DNA of 64,000 nucleotides from Xenorhabdus hominickii (GCF_002632725.1 NZ_NJAI01000001.1:1139801-1203800), one strand, 5' to 3'; shown: positions 13,131 to 29,365, counted from the stretch's first letter. A program made the numbers and translations. Notes: a model not told the origin generated them from the sequence alone.

Positions 13131-16100
13131 ATGGTTTACTCCTATACCGAGAAAAAACGTATTCGTAAGGATTTTGGTAAACGTCCACAAGTTTTGGATA
13201 TTCCATTCCTTCTTTCTATCCAACTTGACTCGTTCCAGAAGTTTATCGAGCAAGATCCCGAAGGCCAGAATGGACTGGAAGCGGCCTTCCGTTCTGTGTT
13301 CCCAATTCAGAGTTACAGCGGCAATTCCGAGCTGCAATATGTAAGCTATCGTCTTGGCGAACCTGTTTTTGATGTCAAAGAGTGTCAGATTCGTGGCGTG
13401 ACTTTCTCTGCACCACTGCGCGTAAAACTGCGTCTGGTGATCTATGAGCGTGAAGCGCCAGAAGGTACAGTCAAAGATATCAAAGAACAAGAAGTCTACA
13501 TGGGTGAAATTCCACTCATGACTGATAACGGGACTTTCGTTATCAACGGTACTGAGCGCGTTATCGTATCTCAGTTGCATCGTAGCCCAGGCGTTTTCTT
13601 TGACAGCGATAAGGGAAAAACCCATTCATCCGGTAAGGTACTGTATAATGCACGTATCATTCCTTACCGTGGTTCATGGTTAGATTTCGAATTTGATCCA
13701 AAAGATAATCTGTTTGTGCGTATCGACCGCCGCCGTAAACTGCCGGCTTCGATTATTTTGCGCGCGATGAATTATACCACTGAAGACATCCTGAATCTGT
13801 TCTTCAACAAAACCGTTTTCGAAATTCGTGATAACAAATTGCAGATGACTCTGGTTCCAGAACGTCTGCGTGGTGAGACTGCTTCTTTTGATATCGAAGC
13901 GAACGGCAAGATTTATGTTGAAAAAGGCCGTCGTATCACTGCTCGTCATATCCGCCAGTTAGAAAAAGATCAGGTAGACCGCATTGAGGTTCCTGTCGAA
14001 TATATCGCGGGTAAAGTTGTCGCAAAAGATTACATTGACCAGAACACAGGTGAAATTATCTGTGCTGCGAACATGGAACTCTCTTTGGATCTGTTGGCGC
14101 GTCTGAGCCAGTCTGGTCATAAAACGATTGAGACCCTGTTCACCAACGATTTGGATCACGGTGCATACATCTCCGAAACGCTGCGTGTTGACCCAACCAA
14201 CGATCGCCTGAGCGCACTGGTTGAAATCTATCGCATGATGCGTCCTGGTGAACCACCAACACGTGAAGCCGCCGAAAACTTGTTTGAGAACCTGTTCTTC
14301 TCTGAAGACCGTTATGATCTGTCTGCGGTTGGCCGCATGAAGTTCAACCGTTCTTTGGATCGTGAAGAGATTGAAGGTTCCGGTATCCTGAGCAAAGAAG
14401 ACATCATTGAGGTGATGAAGAAGCTCATCGATATTCGTAACGGTAAAGGTGAAGTCGACGATATTGACCACTTGGGCAACCGTCGTATCCGTTCCGTTGG
14501 TGAAATGGCCGAAAACCAGTTCCGCGTCGGTCTGGTGCGTGTAGAACGTGCCGTGAAAGAGCGTCTGTCTCTGGGTGATCTGGACACTCTGATGCCACAG
14601 GATATGATCAACGCCAAACCAATTTCTGCGGCGGTGAAAGAGTTCTTTGGTTCCAGCCAGTTGTCCCAGTTTATGGACCAGAACAACCCTCTGTCTGAAA
14701 TTACCCACAAACGCCGTATTTCTGCGTTGGGTCCAGGCGGTCTGACCCGTGAACGTGCAGGCTTCGAAGTTCGAGACGTACACCCGACTCACTACGGTCG
14801 TGTATGTCCAATCGAAACCCCTGAAGGTCCAAACATCGGTTTGATTAACTCATTGTCCGTTTATGCGCGTACCAATGAGTATGGTTTCCTTGAAACGCCT
14901 TACCGCTTAGTTCGTGATGGTGTAGTGACTGATGAAATTCACTACCTGTCTGCGATCGAAGAAGGTAACTACGTCATTGCACAGGCTAACACCGTCTTGG
15001 ATGAAGAAGGTCACTTCGTTGAAGAACTGATCACGTGCCGTCATTACGATGAATCAAGCTTGTTCAATCGTGATCAGGTTCAGTACATGGACGTTTCGAC
15101 ACAACAGATCGTGTCCGTCGGTGCTTCCCTGATCCCATTCCTTGAACACGATGACGCCAACCGTGCATTGATGGGTGCGAACATGCAACGTCAGGCGGTT
15201 CCAACTCTGCGTGCTGACAAGCCGTTGGTCGGAACAGGTATGGAGCGTGCGGTAGCGGTTGACTCCGGTGTAACCTCTGTTGCTAAACGCGGCGGTATGG
15301 TTCAGTACGTTGACGCATCTCGTATCGTTATCAAGGTTAACGAAGATGAAATGTACGCTGGTGAAGCGGGCATCGATATCTATAACCTGACCAAATATAC
15401 CCGTTCTAACCAAAACACCTGTATCAATCAGATGCCATGTGTTTCTCTGGGCGAGCTGGTAGAGCGTGGTAACGTACTGGCTGATGGTCCATCCACCGAC
15501 TTGGGTGAACTGGCTCTGGGTCAGAACATGCGCGTGGCGTTCATGCCATGGAATGGTTATAACTTCGAAGACTCCATCCTCGTATCTGAGCGAGTTGTTC
15601 AGGAAGACCGTTTCACAACTATTCACATTCAAGAACTGGCTTGTGTGTCTCGTGACACCAAACTGGGGCCTGAAGAGATCACCGCTGATATCCCTAACGT
15701 AGGTGAAGCTGCTCTGTCTAAACTGGACGAATCCGGCATCGTTTATATCGGTGCGGAAGTGAAAGGTGGCGACATTCTGGTTGGTAAAGTGACACCAAAA
15801 GGTGAAACTCAGCTCACTCCAGAAGAAAAACTGCTGCGTGCGATCTTCGGTGAGAAAGCGTCTGATGTGAAAGACTCTTCACTGCGCGTACCAAACGGTG
15901 TTTCTGGTACTGTTATTGACGTACAGGTCTTTACCCGTGACGGCGTAGAAAAAGACAAGCGTGCGTTAGAAATTGAAGAGATGCAGTTGCGTGAGGCGAA
16001 GAAAGACCTGACAGAAGAGCTGCAAATTTTCGAAGCAGGTCTGTTTGCTCGTATTCACTCCGTACTGGTTTCTGGTGGTATTGAAGCAGAAAAACTAGAC

Positions 16101-17159
16101 AAACTGCCTCGTCAGCGCTGGTTGGAACTGGGTCTGGCTGATGAAGAAAAACAGAATCAGTTGGAGCAGTTAGCAGAACAGTATGACGAACTGAAAACTG
16201 AGTTCGAGAAAAAACTGGATGCTAAACGCCGTAAGATCACTCAGGGCGACGATCTGGCACCGGGTGTACTGAAAATCGTCAAAGTGTATCTGGCTGTGAA
16301 ACGTCAGATTCAGCCTGGTGATAAGATGGCAGGTCGCCACGGTAACAAGGGTGTTATCTCTAAGATCAACCCGATCGAAGATATGCCTTACGATGAAAAC
16401 GGTACACCTGTAGATATCGTACTGAACCCGCTGGGCGTACCATCCCGTATGAACATCGGTCAGATTCTGGAAACTCACTTGGGTATGGCAGCGAAAGGCA
16501 TTGGTGACAAGATCAATGCGATGCTGAAACAGCAGCAAGAAGTTGCCAAACTGCGTGAATTCATCCAGAAAGCCTATGATCTGGGTGACGATACCCGTCA
16601 GAAAGTTGATTTGAACACCTTCAGCGACGAAGAAGTGATGCGTTTGGCAGAAAACTTGAGAAAAGGTATGCCAATCGCAACGCCAGTCTTTGACGGAGCA
16701 AAAGAAACTGAAATCAAAGAGCTGTTGAAACTGGGTGGCCTGCCGACTTCCGGTCAGATCACACTGTTTGATGGCCGTACTGGTGAGCAGTTTGAGCGTC
16801 AGGTAACCGTCGGTTACATGTATATGCTGAAATTGAACCACTTGGTTGATGACAAGATGCACGCCCGTTCTACCGGTTCTTACAGCTTGGTTACTCAGCA
16901 GCCGCTGGGTGGTAAGGCACAGTTCGGTGGTCAGCGCTTCGGTGAGATGGAAGTGTGGGCATTGGAAGCATACGGTGCCGCGTACACCCTGCAAGAAATG
17001 CTCACCGTCAAGTCTGACGATGTTAACGGTCGTACCAAGATGTATAAAAACATCGTGGATGGTAACCACCAGATGGAACCAGGCATGCCGGAATCTTTCA
17101 ACGTATTGCTGAAAGAAATCCGTTCGTTGGGTATTAACATCGAGCTGGAAGACGAATAA
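13131..17159 (+). CDS. rpoB: DNA-directed RNA polymerase subunit beta
   Basis: The beta subunit forms half of the catalytic cleft and the rifampicin pocket. The ATG at 13131, after GAGGAA, gives [20 protein letters not shown] and 1342 residues, exactly the E. coli length. The open frame upstream to 13065 is not used. The rifampicin region (about residues 505-575) reads wild type, with [20 protein letters not shown] and a downstream [15 protein letters not shown]. The C-terminus contains [16 protein letters not shown]. Confidence 0.99.
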   Translation: MVYSYTEKKRIRKDFGKRPQVLDIPFLLSIQLDSFQKFIEQDPEGQNGLEAAFRSVFPIQSYSGNSELQYVSYRLGEPVFDVKECQIRGVTFSAPLRVKLRLVIYEREAPEGTVKDIKEQEVYMGEIPLMTDNGTFVINGTERVIVSQLHRSPGVFFDSDKGKTHSSGKVLYNARIIPYRGSWLDFEFDPKDNLFVRIDRRRKLPASIILRAMNYTTEDILNLFFNKTVFEIRDNKLQMTLVPERLRGETASFDIEANGKIYVEKGRRITARHIRQLEKDQVDRIEVPVEYIAGKVVAKDYIDQNTGEIICAANMELSLDLLARLSQSGHKTIETLFTNDLDHGAYISETLRVDPTNDRLSALVEIYRMMRPGEPPTREAAENLFENLFFSEDRYDLSAVGRMKFNRSLDREEIEGSGILSKEDIIEVMKKLIDIRNGKGEVDDIDHLGNRRIRSVGEMAENQFRVGLVRVERAVKERLSLGDLDTLMPQDMINAKPISAAVKEFFGSSQLSQFMDQNNPLSEITHKRRISALGPGGLTRERAGFEVRDVHPTHYGRVCPIETPEGPNIGLINSLSVYARTNEYGFLETPYRLVRDGVVTDEIHYLSAIEEGNYVIAQANTVLDEEGHFVEELITCRHYDESSLFNRDQVQYMDVSTQQIVSVGASLIPFLEHDDANRALMGANMQRQAVPTLRADKPLVGTGMERAVAVDSGVTSVAKRGGMVQYVDASRIVIKVNEDEMYAGEAGIDIYNLTKYTRSNQNTCINQMPCVSLGELVERGNVLADGPSTDLGELALGQNMRVAFMPWNGYNFEDSILVSERVVQEDRFTTIHIQELACVSRDTKLGPEEITADIPNVGEAALSKLDESGIVYIGAEVKGGDILVGKVTPKGETQLTPEEKLLRAIFGEKASDVKDSSLRVPNGVSGTVIDVQVFTRDGVEKDKRALEIEEMQLREAKKDLTEELQIFEAGLFARIHSVLVSGGIEAEKLDKLPRQRWLELGLADEEKQNQLEQLAEQYDELKTEFEKKLDAKRRKITQGDDLAPGVLKIVKVYLAVKRQIQPGDKMAGRHGNKGVISKINPIEDMPYDENGTPVDIVLNPLGVPSRMNIGQILETHLGMAAKGIGDKINAMLKQQQEVAKLREFIQKAYDLGDDTRQKVDLNTFSDEEVMRLAENLRKGMPIATPVFDGAKETEIKELLKLGGLPTSGQITLFDGRTGEQFERQVTVGYMYMLKLNHLVDDKMHARSTGSYSLVTQQPLGGKAQFGGQRFGEMEVWALEAYGAAYTLQEMLTVKSDDVNGRTKMYKNIVDGNHQMEPGMPESFNVLLKEIRSLGINIELEDE

Positions 17160-17289
17160 ATCGTTTTCCCGCTGGTACTGTCCGGCATGAAAATGTCGGG
17201 CAGTTTACCAGCCAGTGGTTACACTGGTCATAGGGGTGAGTGGCATGGGCCACTCACCTGACAGGTCTAACTCCGACAGGAGCTATTTC

Positions 17290-20200
17290 GTGAAAGACTT
17301 ATTGAAGTTTCTGAAAGCGCAAACTAAGACCGAAGAGTTTGATGCGATCAAAATTGCTCTGGCCTCTCCAGACATGATCCGTTCGTGGTCATTCGGGGAA
17401 GTAAAAAAGCCGGAAACTATTAACTACCGTACGTTCAAACCTGAACGTGACGGTCTTTTCTGTGCGCGTATCTTCGGGCCAGTAAAAGATTACGAATGCT
17501 TGTGTGGTAAATACAAGCGTTTGAAACACCGTGGTGTGATTTGTGAGAAGTGTGGCGTAGAAGTTACGCAAACTAAAGTTCGTCGTGACCGTATGGGACA
17601 TATCGAGCTGGCTTCTCCAACGGCTCACATCTGGTTCCTGAAATCCCTGCCATCTCGCATCGGTTTGTTGCTGGACATGCCTCTGCGTGACATTGAACGC
17701 GTATTGTACTTCGAATCCTATGTGGTTGTTGAAGGCGGAATGACCAGTCTTGAGCGTGCTCAGATCCTGACCGAAGAACAATATCTGGATGCGCTGGAAG
17801 AGTTCGGTGATGAATTTGACGCAAAAATGGGCGCGGAAGCGATCCAAGATTTGCTGAAAAATCTCGACCTAGAAAATGAATGTGAAACCTTGCGTGAAGA
17901 GTTGAACGAAACCAACTCTGAAACTAAACGTAAGAAGCTGACCAAACGTATTAAACTGTTGGAAGCTTTCATTCAGTCTGGTAACAAACCAGAGTGGATG
18001 GTTTTGACCGTTCTGCCAGTTCTGCCACCGGATTTGCGTCCATTGGTTCCGCTGGATGGTGGTCGTTTCGCAACTTCAGATCTGAACGATCTGTATCGTC
18101 GCGTAATCAACCGTAACAACCGTCTGAAACGCCTGCTGGATCTGGCTGCGCCAGACATCATCGTACGTAACGAAAAACGTATGTTGCAGGAAGCGGTTGA
18201 TGCGTTGCTGGATAACGGTCGCCGCGGTCGTGCGATTACTGGTTCTAACAAACGTCCTCTGAAATCCTTGGCAGACATGATCAAGGGTAAACAAGGTCGT
18301 TTCCGTCAGAACCTGCTGGGTAAACGTGTAGACTACTCAGGCCGTTCTGTAATTACCGTAGGTCCATACCTGCGCCTGCATCAGTGTGGTCTTCCTAAGA
18401 AGATGGCACTGGAGCTGTTCAAACCATTCATCTACGGCAAGCTAGAACTGCGTGGTCTGGCAACGACTATCAAAGCAGCCAAGAAAATGGTTGAGCGTGA
18501 AGAAGCCGTTGTGTGGGATATCCTGGATGAAGTCATTCGTGAGCACCCAGTTCTGCTGAACCGTGCACCGACCCTTCACCGTTTGGGTATTCAGGCATTT
18601 GAACCTGTTCTGATCGAAGGTAAAGCTATCCAGTTGCACCCATTGGTGTGTGCGGCTTATAACGCCGACTTCGATGGTGACCAGATGGCTGTTCACGTAC
18701 CGTTGACACTGGAAGCCCAGTTGGAAGCGCGTGCGCTGATGATGTCTACCAACAACATCCTGTCTCCAGCGAGTGGTGAACCAATCATCGTTCCATCTCA
18801 GGACGTTGTATTGGGTCTGTACTACATGACTCGTGACTGTGTTAACGCGAAAGGCGAAGGCATGGTTCTGAGTGGTCCTAAAGAAGCAGAGCGCGTTTAC
18901 CGAGCAGGTCTGGCTTCTTTGCACGCTCGTGTCAAAGTTCGCATCACTGAAGAAGTAAGAGATGGCGAAGGTAATGTCACCACCAATACAGGTCTGGTTG
19001 ATACTACAGTCGGTCGTGCCATCCTGTGGATGATTGTACCGAGAGGTTTGCCATACTCACTGATTAACCAGGCGCTGGGTAAAAAAGCAATCTCTAGAAT
19101 GCTGAACACCTGTTACCGCGTACTGGGTCTGAAGCCAACCGTTATCTTAGCAGACCAGACCATGTATACTGGTTTTGCTTACGCTGCCCGTTCTGGGGTA
19201 TCCGTAGGTATCGACGACATGGTTATTCCTGAGAAGAAAGAAGGCATCATCGCGGAAGCGGAAGCAGAAGTGGCCGAAATTCAGGAACAGTTCCAATCAG
19301 GTCTGGTAACTGCTGGCGAACGCTATAACAAAGTTATCGATATCTGGGCCGCAGCGAACGAACGTGTTGCTAAGGCGATGATGGAAAACTTGTCTAGTGA
19401 AACTGTTATTAACCGTAACGGTGAAGAAGAACAGCAAGTTTCCTTCAATAATATCTTTATGATGGCTGACTCCGGTGCTCGTGGTTCTGCTGCTCAGATC
19501 CGTCAGTTGGCGGGTATGCGTGGCTTGATGGCAACACCAGATGGCTCCATCATCGAAACGCCAATCACGGCGAACTTCCGTGAAGGTCTGAACGTACTTC
19601 AGTACTTCATCTCAACCCATGGTGCTCGTAAAGGTCTTGCGGATACCGCATTGAAAACGGCGAACTCCGGTTACTTGACCCGTCGTCTGGTTGATGTTGC
19701 CCAAGACTTGGTCGTAACTGAAGATGACTGTGGAACTCACGACGGTATCCTGATGACTCCGGTTATCGAAGGTGGCGACGTTAAAGAACCGCTGCGTGAG
19801 CGCGTATTGGGTCGTGTGACGGCTGAAGACGTTCTAAAACCAGGTACGGCAGACATTCTGGTTGAACGTAACACTCTGTTGAACGAAAAATGGTGTGATC
19901 TGTTAGAAGAAAACTCCGTTGACAGCGTGAAAGTACGTTCAGTAGTAAGCTGTGAAACTGACTTCGGTGTTTGTGCGAACTGTTACGGTCGCGACCTTGC
20001 TCGTGGTCACCGCATCAACAAAGGTGAAGCAGTTGGTGTTATCGCGGCACAGTCAATCGGTGAGCCGGGTACACAGCTGACGATGCGTACGTTCCATATC
20101 GGTGGTGCGGCATCTCGTGCGGCAGCAGAATCTAGCATCCAAGTACGTAACAAAGGCCATTTGAAACTGTTCAACGCTAAGTTTGTTACTAACTCAGCGG

Positions 20201-21516
20201 GCAAACTGGTTATTACTTCCCGTAATACCGAATTGCGTCTGATCGATGACTTCGGCCGTACCAAAGAAAGCTATAAAGTGCCTTACGGCTCAGTATTGGC
20301 GAAAGGTGATGGTGAAACAGTAACTGGCGGTGAAACCGTTGCGAACTGGGATCCACATACCATGCCAGTCGTGAGTGAAGTCTCCGGTATCATCCAGTTC
20401 TATGACATGGTTGATGGTCAGACTATCACCCGTCAGACGGACGAATTGACTGGTCTGTCTTCACTGGTAGTTCTGGACAGTGCAGAACGTACTGGTAGCG
20501 GTAAAGACCTGCGTCCAGCACTGAAAATTGTTGATGCCCAGGGTAACGACGTTCTGATCGCCGGTACAGATATGCCTGCTCAGTACTTCCTGCCGGGTAA
20601 AGCGATTGTTCAGCTGGAAGATGGCATGACCATTTCTGCGGGTGATACGCTGGCGCGTATTCCTCAGGAATCTGGCGGTACTAAAGATATTACCGGTGGT
20701 CTGCCACGCGTTGCTGACTTGTTCGAAGCACGTCGTCCGAAAGAACCTGCTATCTTGGCAGAAATCAGCGGTATTGTTTCCTTCGGTAAAGAAACCAAAG
20801 GCAAACGCCGTCTGGTTATCAGCCCACTGGATGGCTCTGATGCTTACGAAGAGATGATCCCTAAATGGCGTCAGCTCAACGTGTTCGAAGGTGAGGTTGT
20901 TGAACGTGGTGACGTGATCTCCGATGGCCCAGAATCTCCACATGACATTCTGCGTCTGCGTGGTGTTCATGCAGTTGCCCGTTACATCACCAACGAAGTA
21001 CAGGAAGTTTACCGTCTGCAAGGCGTTAAGATTAACGATAAACACATCGAAGTTATCGTTCGTCAGATGCTGCGTAAAGTGACAATCGCAAGCACGGGAA
21101 GCTCTGAATTCCTCGAAGGCGAGCAGGTTGAATACGCACGCGTTAAAGTTGCAAACCGTAAGTTGGAGCAGAATGACAAAGTACCTGCAACCTTCCACCG
21201 TGATCTGTTGGGTATCACCAAGGCATCACTGGCAACGGAATCCTTCATCTCTGCGGCGTCGTTCCAGGAAACAACCCGCGTACTGACTGAAGCCGCTGTT
21301 GCAGGTAAACGTGATGAACTGCGTGGCTTGAAAGAGAACGTGATTGTTGGTCGTTTGATCCCTGCAGGTACAGGTTATGCTTACCATCAGTCTCGTATCC
21401 GTCGTCGTCACAACAACGAAGTGGTCGAAGCACCACAAGTTAGCGTTGACGAAGCAACTGCAAACCTTGCTGAACTTTTGAATGCAGGTTTTGGTAGCAG
21501 CAGCGATAAAGACTAA
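17290..21516 (+). CDS. rpoC: DNA-directed RNA polymerase subunit beta'
   Basis: Beta' carries the catalytic Mg site (NADFDGDQM near residue 460), the N-terminal zinc site (CLCGKYKR to CEKCGVE, about residues 70-88) and a second cysteine set near residues 814-898. The GTG at 17290 ([20 protein letters not shown]) is the family start and gives 1408 residues. An upstream in-frame GTG at 17215 is rejected. It lies 130 bases after rpoB. Confidence 0.99.
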   Translation: MKDLLKFLKAQTKTEEFDAIKIALASPDMIRSWSFGEVKKPETINYRTFKPERDGLFCARIFGPVKDYECLCGKYKRLKHRGVICEKCGVEVTQTKVRRDRMGHIELASPTAHIWFLKSLPSRIGLLLDMPLRDIERVLYFESYVVVEGGMTSLERAQILTEEQYLDALEEFGDEFDAKMGAEAIQDLLKNLDLENECETLREELNETNSETKRKKLTKRIKLLEAFIQSGNKPEWMVLTVLPVLPPDLRPLVPLDGGRFATSDLNDLYRRVINRNNRLKRLLDLAAPDIIVRNEKRMLQEAVDALLDNGRRGRAITGSNKRPLKSLADMIKGKQGRFRQNLLGKRVDYSGRSVITVGPYLRLHQCGLPKKMALELFKPFIYGKLELRGLATTIKAAKKMVEREEAVVWDILDEVIREHPVLLNRAPTLHRLGIQAFEPVLIEGKAIQLHPLVCAAYNADFDGDQMAVHVPLTLEAQLEARALMMSTNNILSPASGEPIIVPSQDVVLGLYYMTRDCVNAKGEGMVLSGPKEAERVYRAGLASLHARVKVRITEEVRDGEGNVTTNTGLVDTTVGRAILWMIVPRGLPYSLINQALGKKAISRMLNTCYRVLGLKPTVILADQTMYTGFAYAARSGVSVGIDDMVIPEKKEGIIAEAEAEVAEIQEQFQSGLVTAGERYNKVIDIWAAANERVAKAMMENLSSETVINRNGEEEQQVSFNNIFMMADSGARGSAAQIRQLAGMRGLMATPDGSIIETPITANFREGLNVLQYFISTHGARKGLADTALKTANSGYLTRRLVDVAQDLVVTEDDCGTHDGILMTPVIEGGDVKEPLRERVLGRVTAEDVLKPGTADILVERNTLLNEKWCDLLEENSVDSVKVRSVVSCETDFGVCANCYGRDLARGHRINKGEAVGVIAAQSIGEPGTQLTMRTFHIGGAASRAAAESSIQVRNKGHLKLFNAKFVTNSAGKLVITSRNTELRLIDDFGRTKESYKVPYGSVLAKGDGETVTGGETVANWDPHTMPVVSEVSGIIQFYDMVDGQTITRQTDELTGLSSLVVLDSAERTGSGKDLRPALKIVDAQGNDVLIAGTDMPAQYFLPGKAIVQLEDGMTISAGDTLARIPQESGGTKDITGGLPRVADLFEARRPKEPAILAEISGIVSFGKETKGKRRLVISPLDGSDAYEEMIPKWRQLNVFEGEVVERGDVISDGPESPHDILRLRGVHAVARYITNEVQEVYRLQGVKINDKHIEVIVRQMLRKVTIASTGSSEFLEGEQVEYARVKVANRKLEQNDKVPATFHRDLLGITKASLATESFISAASFQETTRVLTEAAVAGKRDELRGLKENVIVGRLIPAGTGYAYHQSRIRRRHNNEVVEAPQVSVDEATANLAELLNAGFGSSSDKD

Positions 21517-21559
21517 TATCGTGATGTATAGCATACCTTATACGTATAGCTAATCGTGA

Positions 21560-21590
21560 AATGCCCTCTCTTAGTAGAGGGCATTTTTTT
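21560..21590 (+). terminator. Intrinsic terminator after rpoC
   Basis: A 10-bp stem AATGCCCTCT/AGAGGGCATT with a six-base loop runs into a T tract, 43 bases after the rpoC stop. It ends the beta operon. The 155 bases from here to malM hold no gene. Confidence 0.88.
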
Positions 21591-21745
21591 ATCCGATAAA
21601 AAATTAAAATGTGAGGTGTGAAAAATGACTCGGTGCCTGATGATTTGCAGGTAAAATGGATGAATTATTCGTGTGCTAAGAGCCTATTCTATTAGGCTCT
21701 TAAATTAAATATGAAATTTCACAATAACCATTTGATAAATAAAAC

Positions 21746-22695
21746 CTACCGTTTGTCTTTTATCTTTTGAATAAAAGTTTCCCGCGCAGTTGGGGAACCA
21801 AGTCGTTCCGCCTCATTTAGTAGTTTCAATGCCTTATCAATATCACCATTGCTAATGGCTTTTGTGATAGCGTCATTGAAATACTGTTCGGTATCGTTCA
21901 GTACAGGTTTAACTGTAAATACAGCAGATTGAGATAGGTCAGCTGAAGGGGTTATTGTAGGTTTAGAGATTGCCTGTGTAGAGCCGACTATGACCGGTTT
22001 TGATGTAGGTGGAGAAAATATCTGACCAATCAGAATATTGCCCGCATCACGTTCTGATTTTACTTTTAGCGTCAATGTCCCCAGCTCAGTATGGTGTGCG
22101 GTCGGGTCTGGAATATTGGGCATCGCGTTACCAACCCCTTGCGCATAGGCTTTAGCTGGATCGACCATTTGCGTGAAATCTTGCAAATCGGCACGAGTGG
22201 TATAAACCAGCAAATAAATTCGCTGCTGTCCTAATGCCGGTGTCAGTTTTAACACGCCTTCAAGCCGATCAACGGACATTATACCAGCCTGTTGATAGCG
22301 AAAATAATGGCTTGGATAAAAGGCTGCCGGACGAAGTTGTTCATCAAATACCAAAACGTTCGGTGAGTATACCTGCTTATCCTTTATCAAACTGTTCAAG
22401 GTGATTTCTAATGGACCTTGATTAGCGGATAAAGCGAATGCGGCTACTGCCCCACGAATATCTCCGTCATTAAATTGTTGTGACGTGCTGTTGAGGATAA
22501 TGGTCTGCGTGTCATGGGTATTAATGGGTTGCCACTGCAATTTTTGCAGGGCTGAGATGGACAAAGAAGGGGCTGTCGTGGATGCTGCAGGTACTGTTGT
22601 ATCAGGTACGATAGTATCTGACGTGGCATAACTGACAGCGGGGATCATGTTACAGAGCAGCGCACTGAGACAAAGTGAGAGCAGTTTTGTTTTCA

Positions 22696-22696
<1 letters not shown>
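21746..22696 (-). CDS. malM: Maltose operon periplasmic protein MalM
   Basis: MalM is a periplasmic protein of the malK-lamB-malM operon whose exact role is unknown. The ATG at 22696 overlaps the lamB stop by one base (TAATG) and begins MKTKLLSLCLSALLCNMIPA, a signal peptide. A Thr/Pro-rich linker follows, then the MalM domain with QKLQWQPINTHDTQTIIL near residue 55. The C-terminus ends in a short TPR-like helical segment. About 316 residues, near family size. It is last in its operon. Confidence 0.92.
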
Positions 22697-25120
<2,424 letters not shown>

Positions 25121-25534
25121 TTATTCCCTCCCTCGGATTTTCCACATCAATTTCTCATTCATTTTCTGCTCATCGTAGAGAAAAATCTCATGAAAAACTG
25201 ATGGCAGGATTGTGCTCAAGATAACAGGTGGGAGGATCATCCATTCCAAGGTTTTTTATGGGGGAGGTATCAGGAGGACGAGTGTAATGTGATTGGAACA
25301 TGGAGGGATAAATAGCTAGGTGAGATGTGATTTCAGTCGCAAAAAATGACATTATCTTGGTGTTAACATTCTGATTTTAATTGTTTTTGCTAGTCGGCTC
25401 ACACGTATTCTGATTGAGGCGTAGGGTTGGGGAGGATGAGTCTTGTCCTCGTTGATTGCACACTGGGAGCCATTTTCTAGCGGTGTAATGAGTAAATTTA
25501 TCCAGAACTGATAAATGATAAAAAGGGCGGAATG
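25121..25534. promoter_or_regulatory. Divergent malK/malE control region
   Basis: This 410-base interval carries several MalT-box cores: GGAGGA at 25231 with an opposed GGATGA (25237-25242 on the minus strand), GGAGGA at 25273, and the fuller GGGGAGGATGAG at 25429-25440. A CRP-like site, TGTGA-N6-TCGCA, lies at 25326-25341, and a half site near 25289. In E. coli MalT and CRP together bend this region and activate both operons. Box assignments are by eye. Confidence 0.75.
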
Positions 25535-26734
25535 ATGACCAAAAAAACGTTAAAAGTGAGTACCCGTACTCTGATGCTTTCCGTTTTAACGACATGGCTA
25601 CTGTCTGCTTCGGCTTTTGCTAAGCTGGAAGAAGGCAAACTGGTGATTTGGATCAATGGCGATAAAGGCTATAACGGGTTGGCACAAGTTGGTGACAAAT
25701 TCGCAAAAGAAATGGGCATTCCTGTTGCTGTTGAACATCCAGACAAACTAGAAGAAAAATATACCCAGATCGCAGCTAACGGAGATGGGCCAGATATCAT
25801 TTTCTGGGCCCATGATCGCTTCGGTGGTTATGCTCAATCAGGCTTAGTAGCTGAAATTACACCTGATAGTTCTTTTATTGATAAGCTATTTCCCTTCACA
25901 TGGGATGCCGTTCGTTATGACGGAAAATTAATGGGATATCCTGTCGCAGTTGAAGCTCTCTCGCTTATCTACAATAAAGATTTGATCAAGTCTCCGCCAA
26001 AAACATGGGAAGAAATACCTGCCTTAGATAATGAACTGAAAAAGCAAAATAAAAGCGCAATTATGTTCAATTTACAGGAACCTTATTTTGCATGGCCGTT
26101 GATTGCTGCTGATGGTGGTTATGCTTTCAAGGCGGAAAAAGGGACTTATAACGTTAAAGATAGTGGGGTAAATAACGCGGGTTCGAAGGCTGGGATGCAG
26201 TTTTTAGTTGATTTAGTTAAAGACAAACATCTCAGTGCTGATATCGATTACTCCATCGCTGAGGAGGCATTCAATAAAGGTAAAACGGCGATGACTATCA
26301 ATGGCCCTTGGGCTTGGGCGAATATAGATAAAAGTAATATTAATTATGGCGTTACCTTATTACCGACTTTCAAAGGAAATCCTTCTAAGCCCTTCGTTGG
26401 TATCTTGACTGCGGGAATTAATGCAGCCAGCCCTAATAAAGAATTAGCGAAGGAGTTTCTGGAAAACTACCTGCTCACTAACGAAGGTCTGGCAATGATG
26501 GATAAAGACAAACCACTGGGTGCGGTGGCTGTAAAATCCTATCAGGAAACCCTTGCGAAAGATCCACGTATTGCTGCCACAATGGAAAACGCACAGAAGG
26601 GCGAAATTATGCCGAATATTTCTCAAATGAGCACCTTCTGGTACGCCATGCGCAGTGCAATTCTCAATACGATCAGTGGGCGTCAGGCAGTAGATGCTGC
26701 GCTTAATGATGCTGAATCACGAATGACAAAATAA
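25535..26734 (+). CDS. malE: Maltose/maltodextrin-binding protein MalE
   Basis: MalE is the periplasmic binding protein that feeds MalFGK2 and maltose chemotaxis. An ATG pair starts at 25532; the second, 25535, is better spaced from AAGGG. A signal peptide ends in SAFA before mature [20 protein letters not shown]. Conserved segments include [19 protein letters not shown] and the C-terminal sequence around [15 protein letters not shown]. About 399 residues. Confidence 0.97.
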   Translation: MTKKTLKVSTRTLMLSVLTTWLLSASAFAKLEEGKLVIWINGDKGYNGLAQVGDKFAKEMGIPVAVEHPDKLEEKYTQIAANGDGPDIIFWAHDRFGGYAQSGLVAEITPDSSFIDKLFPFTWDAVRYDGKLMGYPVAVEALSLIYNKDLIKSPPKTWEEIPALDNELKKQNKSAIMFNLQEPYFAWPLIAADGGYAFKAEKGTYNVKDSGVNNAGSKAGMQFLVDLVKDKHLSADIDYSIAEEAFNKGKTAMTINGPWAWANIDKSNINYGVTLLPTFKGNPSKPFVGILTAGINAASPNKELAKEFLENYLLTNEGLAMMDKDKPLGAVAVKSYQETLAKDPRIAATMENAQKGEIMPNISQMSTFWYAMRSAILNTISGRQAVDAALNDAESRMTK

Positions 26735-26852
26735 ACGAATGGAATGGTAGGCTCCTGATTTGAAAGGAGCCTCATCATTTTATTTTTATAACAGCTTAAT
26801 TATTGGTAATTATTGGAAATTAATCGCTAAAAATAGTAACAGGAAGTGCAAG

Positions 26853-28409
26853 ATGTCAGCGACATTAGAAAAAACAGTATGGTGGCAGCACCCCGCACTG
26901 AAATGGTTTTTTGTAGGTTTGTGCCTGCTTTTCACTGGTTATTTGGTTGTGTTGATGTATGCGCAGGGAGAATACCTGTTTGCCATCTTGACACTTGTAC
27001 TTCTGGGAAGTGGTATTTATGTTTTTGCCAACCGCAAGATGTATGTTTGGCGCTATACCTATCCAGGAATTGCTGGGATAGGTGTGTTTATACTGTTTCC
27101 GCTTATCTGCACGATTGCCATTTCTTTCACAAACTATAGCAGCACTAACCAATTAACATTTGAACGTACTCAAACCGTTTTAATGAGTCGTCAATATCAG
27201 GCTGGGCAACCATTTAATTTCAAGCTCTATCCTGCATCTGATCAATGGGTTTTGACACTTAACGCTCCTGATAGTCCTCTGGTGCTGGCATCTAAGCCCT
27301 TTTCTCTCTCTGGAGAGGAAGAAATTATTCTTCCTCTCCGTGAGCAGGAAAAAAATATGGAAGGTATTGCTGCAGCATTACGTACAATTACCCAGCATCG
27401 TCAGGCCTTGGGGCAACTAGTCGCTGTTCTTCCCGATGGCAGTAAGTTACGAATGAGCTCCCTGCGCCAGTTTTCGGCTATACATTCTCTTTATTCTCTT
27501 GGAGAAGATGGCATTACGCTGACCAACAAACAAACCGGTACACAATACCGACCTAATATGGATACAGGGTTTTATCAATCCATAAATGCTGAAAGTGGGT
27601 GGGAGAAAGAAACATTAAGCCCCGGGTTCACGGTTCCTATTGGTTGGAAAAATTTCTTGCGGGTAATGCAGGATGAAGGCATTCAAAAACCTTTTTTGTC
27701 CATTTTTGTCTGGACAGTGATTTTCTCTGTGTTGACGGTGATATTCACGGTTATGTTAGGAATGCTCCTCGCTTGCATTGTGCAGTGGGAAGCAATGAAA
27801 GGGAGGGCTATTTACCGGGTATTACTTATTTTGCCTTATGCGGTGCCTTCGTTTATTTCTATTTTGATTTTTAAGGGATTGTTTAATCAGAGTTTCGGTG
27901 AAATTAATTTGGTGCTTAATGGGTTGTTTGGCTTGAAACCGGATTGGTTTACAGATCCAACATTGGCTCGCACCATGCTGATTATTGTGAATACGTGGCT
28001 GGGTTATCCCTATATGATGATCCTCTGTATGGGATTACTGAAGTCGATCCCTGATGATCTCTATGAAGCATCGGCCCTTGATGGAGCCGGGCCCTGGCAG
28101 AACTTCACCAAGATTACTTTTCCATTACTGATTAAACCATTGACGCCGTTGATCATTGCTAGCTTTGCTTTTAACTTTAATAACTTTGTTTTGGTCCAGC
28201 TACTAACTAACGGTAGGCCTGATCATATTGGTACAACGACTCCTGCGGGTTATACCGATCTTCTCGTGAATTATACCTACCGTATCGCGTTTGAAGGGGG
28301 CGGCGGACAGAATTTTGGTCTGGCTGCCGCGATTGCAACGCTGATCTTCCTGTTAGTAGGGGCATTAGCCATCATTAATTTGAAAACTACCCGCATTAAA
28401 TTTGATTGA
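26853..28409 (+). CDS. malF: Maltose transporter permease MalF
   Basis: MalF is one of the two membrane subunits. The ATG at 26853 ([18 protein letters not shown]) follows an AGGAAG site and gives 518 residues; an upstream TTG frame is rejected. It has three N-terminal membrane segments, the large periplasmic P2 loop (about residues 95-275), and a C-terminal membrane core with the EAA loop [19 protein letters not shown] that contacts MalK. Confidence 0.96.
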   Translation: MSATLEKTVWWQHPALKWFFVGLCLLFTGYLVVLMYAQGEYLFAILTLVLLGSGIYVFANRKMYVWRYTYPGIAGIGVFILFPLICTIAISFTNYSSTNQLTFERTQTVLMSRQYQAGQPFNFKLYPASDQWVLTLNAPDSPLVLASKPFSLSGEEEIILPLREQEKNMEGIAAALRTITQHRQALGQLVAVLPDGSKLRMSSLRQFSAIHSLYSLGEDGITLTNKQTGTQYRPNMDTGFYQSINAESGWEKETLSPGFTVPIGWKNFLRVMQDEGIQKPFLSIFVWTVIFSVLTVIFTVMLGMLLACIVQWEAMKGRAIYRVLLILPYAVPSFISILIFKGLFNQSFGEINLVLNGLFGLKPDWFTDPTLARTMLIIVNTWLGYPYMMILCMGLLKSIPDDLYEASALDGAGPWQNFTKITFPLLIKPLTPLIIASFAFNFNNFVLVQLLTNGRPDHIGTTTPAGYTDLLVNYTYRIAFEGGGGQNFGLAAAIATLIFLLVGALAIINLKTTRIKFD

Positions 28410-28422
28410 GGAGAGAATGGAT

Positions 28423-29313
28423 ATGGCGATGGTACAACCCAAATCTCAACGGTGGCGGGTATGGGCAACACATATTTTAATGCTGGCTTTTATTGCCTTG
28501 ATTTTGTTCCCTCTACTGACGGTGATTGCTATTTCTTTGCGTCCGGGTAATTTTGCTACTGGTAGCTTAATTCCAGATACCATTTCATGGGAACACTGGA
28601 AACTGGCATTTGGCTACAGTGTGGAATCACCTGATGGGCGAGTAACTCCACCTCCATTTCCAGTCCTACAGTGGCTTTGGAATTCGGTAAAAGTTGCATT
28701 TATTACTGCTACCGGCATTGTGGCACTTTCAACGAGTTGTGCTTATGCGGTTGCCCGGATGCGTTTTCGTGGCAAAAGTCCTTTACTTAAAAGCATGCTA
28801 ATTTTTCAGATGTTCCCTCCGGTACTTTCGCTGGTGGCACTCTATGCCTTGTTTGACCGATTGGGGGAATACATTCCCTTTATTGGTCTCAATACCCATG
28901 GAGGTGTGATTTTTGCCTATATGGGCGGCATTGCATTACATGTTTGGACGATCAAAGGCTATTTTGAAACGATAGATCGCTCACTGGAAGAGGCGGCGAT
29001 GCTGGATGGTGCGACATCGTGGCAAATTTTCCGATTGATATTGCTGCCGCTTTCTGTACCAATATTGGCCGTTGTGTTTATTCTGTCTTTTATTGGTGTG
29101 ATTACTGAAGTGCCTGTTGCGTCTCTGCTATTACGGGATGTAGACAACTACACGCTGGCAGTGGGAATGCAACAATACCTGCACCCACAAAATTATCTTT
29201 GGGGGGACTTTGCCGCTGCGGCTGTGCTTTCTGCAATCCCTATCACCGTGATTTTCTTACTTGCTCAACGTTGGTTGGTCGGAGGATTGACATCGGGGGG
29301 AGTGAAGGGCTGA
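28423..29313 (+). CDS. malG: Maltose transporter permease MalG
   Basis: MalG is the second membrane subunit. The ATG at 28423 ([11 protein letters not shown]) lies nine bases after GAGGAG and gives 296 residues, exactly the E. coli length. An ATG two codons earlier is too close to the ribosome binding site. Six membrane segments are visible, with the EAA loop [20 protein letters not shown] and the conserved C-terminus GLTSGGVKG, which in E. coli reaches into MalK. Confidence 0.96.
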   Translation: MAMVQPKSQRWRVWATHILMLAFIALILFPLLTVIAISLRPGNFATGSLIPDTISWEHWKLAFGYSVESPDGRVTPPPFPVLQWLWNSVKVAFITATGIVALSTSCAYAVARMRFRGKSPLLKSMLIFQMFPPVLSLVALYALFDRLGEYIPFIGLNTHGGVIFAYMGGIALHVWTIKGYFETIDRSLEEAAMLDGATSWQIFRLILLPLSVPILAVVFILSFIGVITEVPVASLLLRDVDNYTLAVGMQQYLHPQNYLWGDFAAAAVLSAIPITVIFLLAQRWLVGGLTSGGVKG

Positions 29314-29330
29314 TTTCGTCAAAGTTTTAA

Positions 29331-29365
29331 ACTTTGTACCGGCCTATAATAGCCCGGTACAAAGT
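29331..29365. repeat. Perfect inverted repeat after malG
   Basis: Two perfect 12-base arms, ACTTTGTACCGG and its complement, enclose an 11-base loop 17 bases after the malG stop. There is no T tract on either side, so it is not a standard intrinsic terminator. It may protect the malG 3' end or serve both convergent transcripts. Confidence 0.7.

Noticed and set aside
13959..14792. 277-codon open frame antisense to rpoB
   Set aside because: It is the complement of a highly conserved coding frame; codon bias of rpoB creates long antisense frames. No ribosome binding site and no recognisable domain.
20461..21198. 245-codon open frame antisense to rpoC
   Set aside because: Same cause; composition (many Phe, Thr, Val, Gln) is typical of reversed strongly biased codons.
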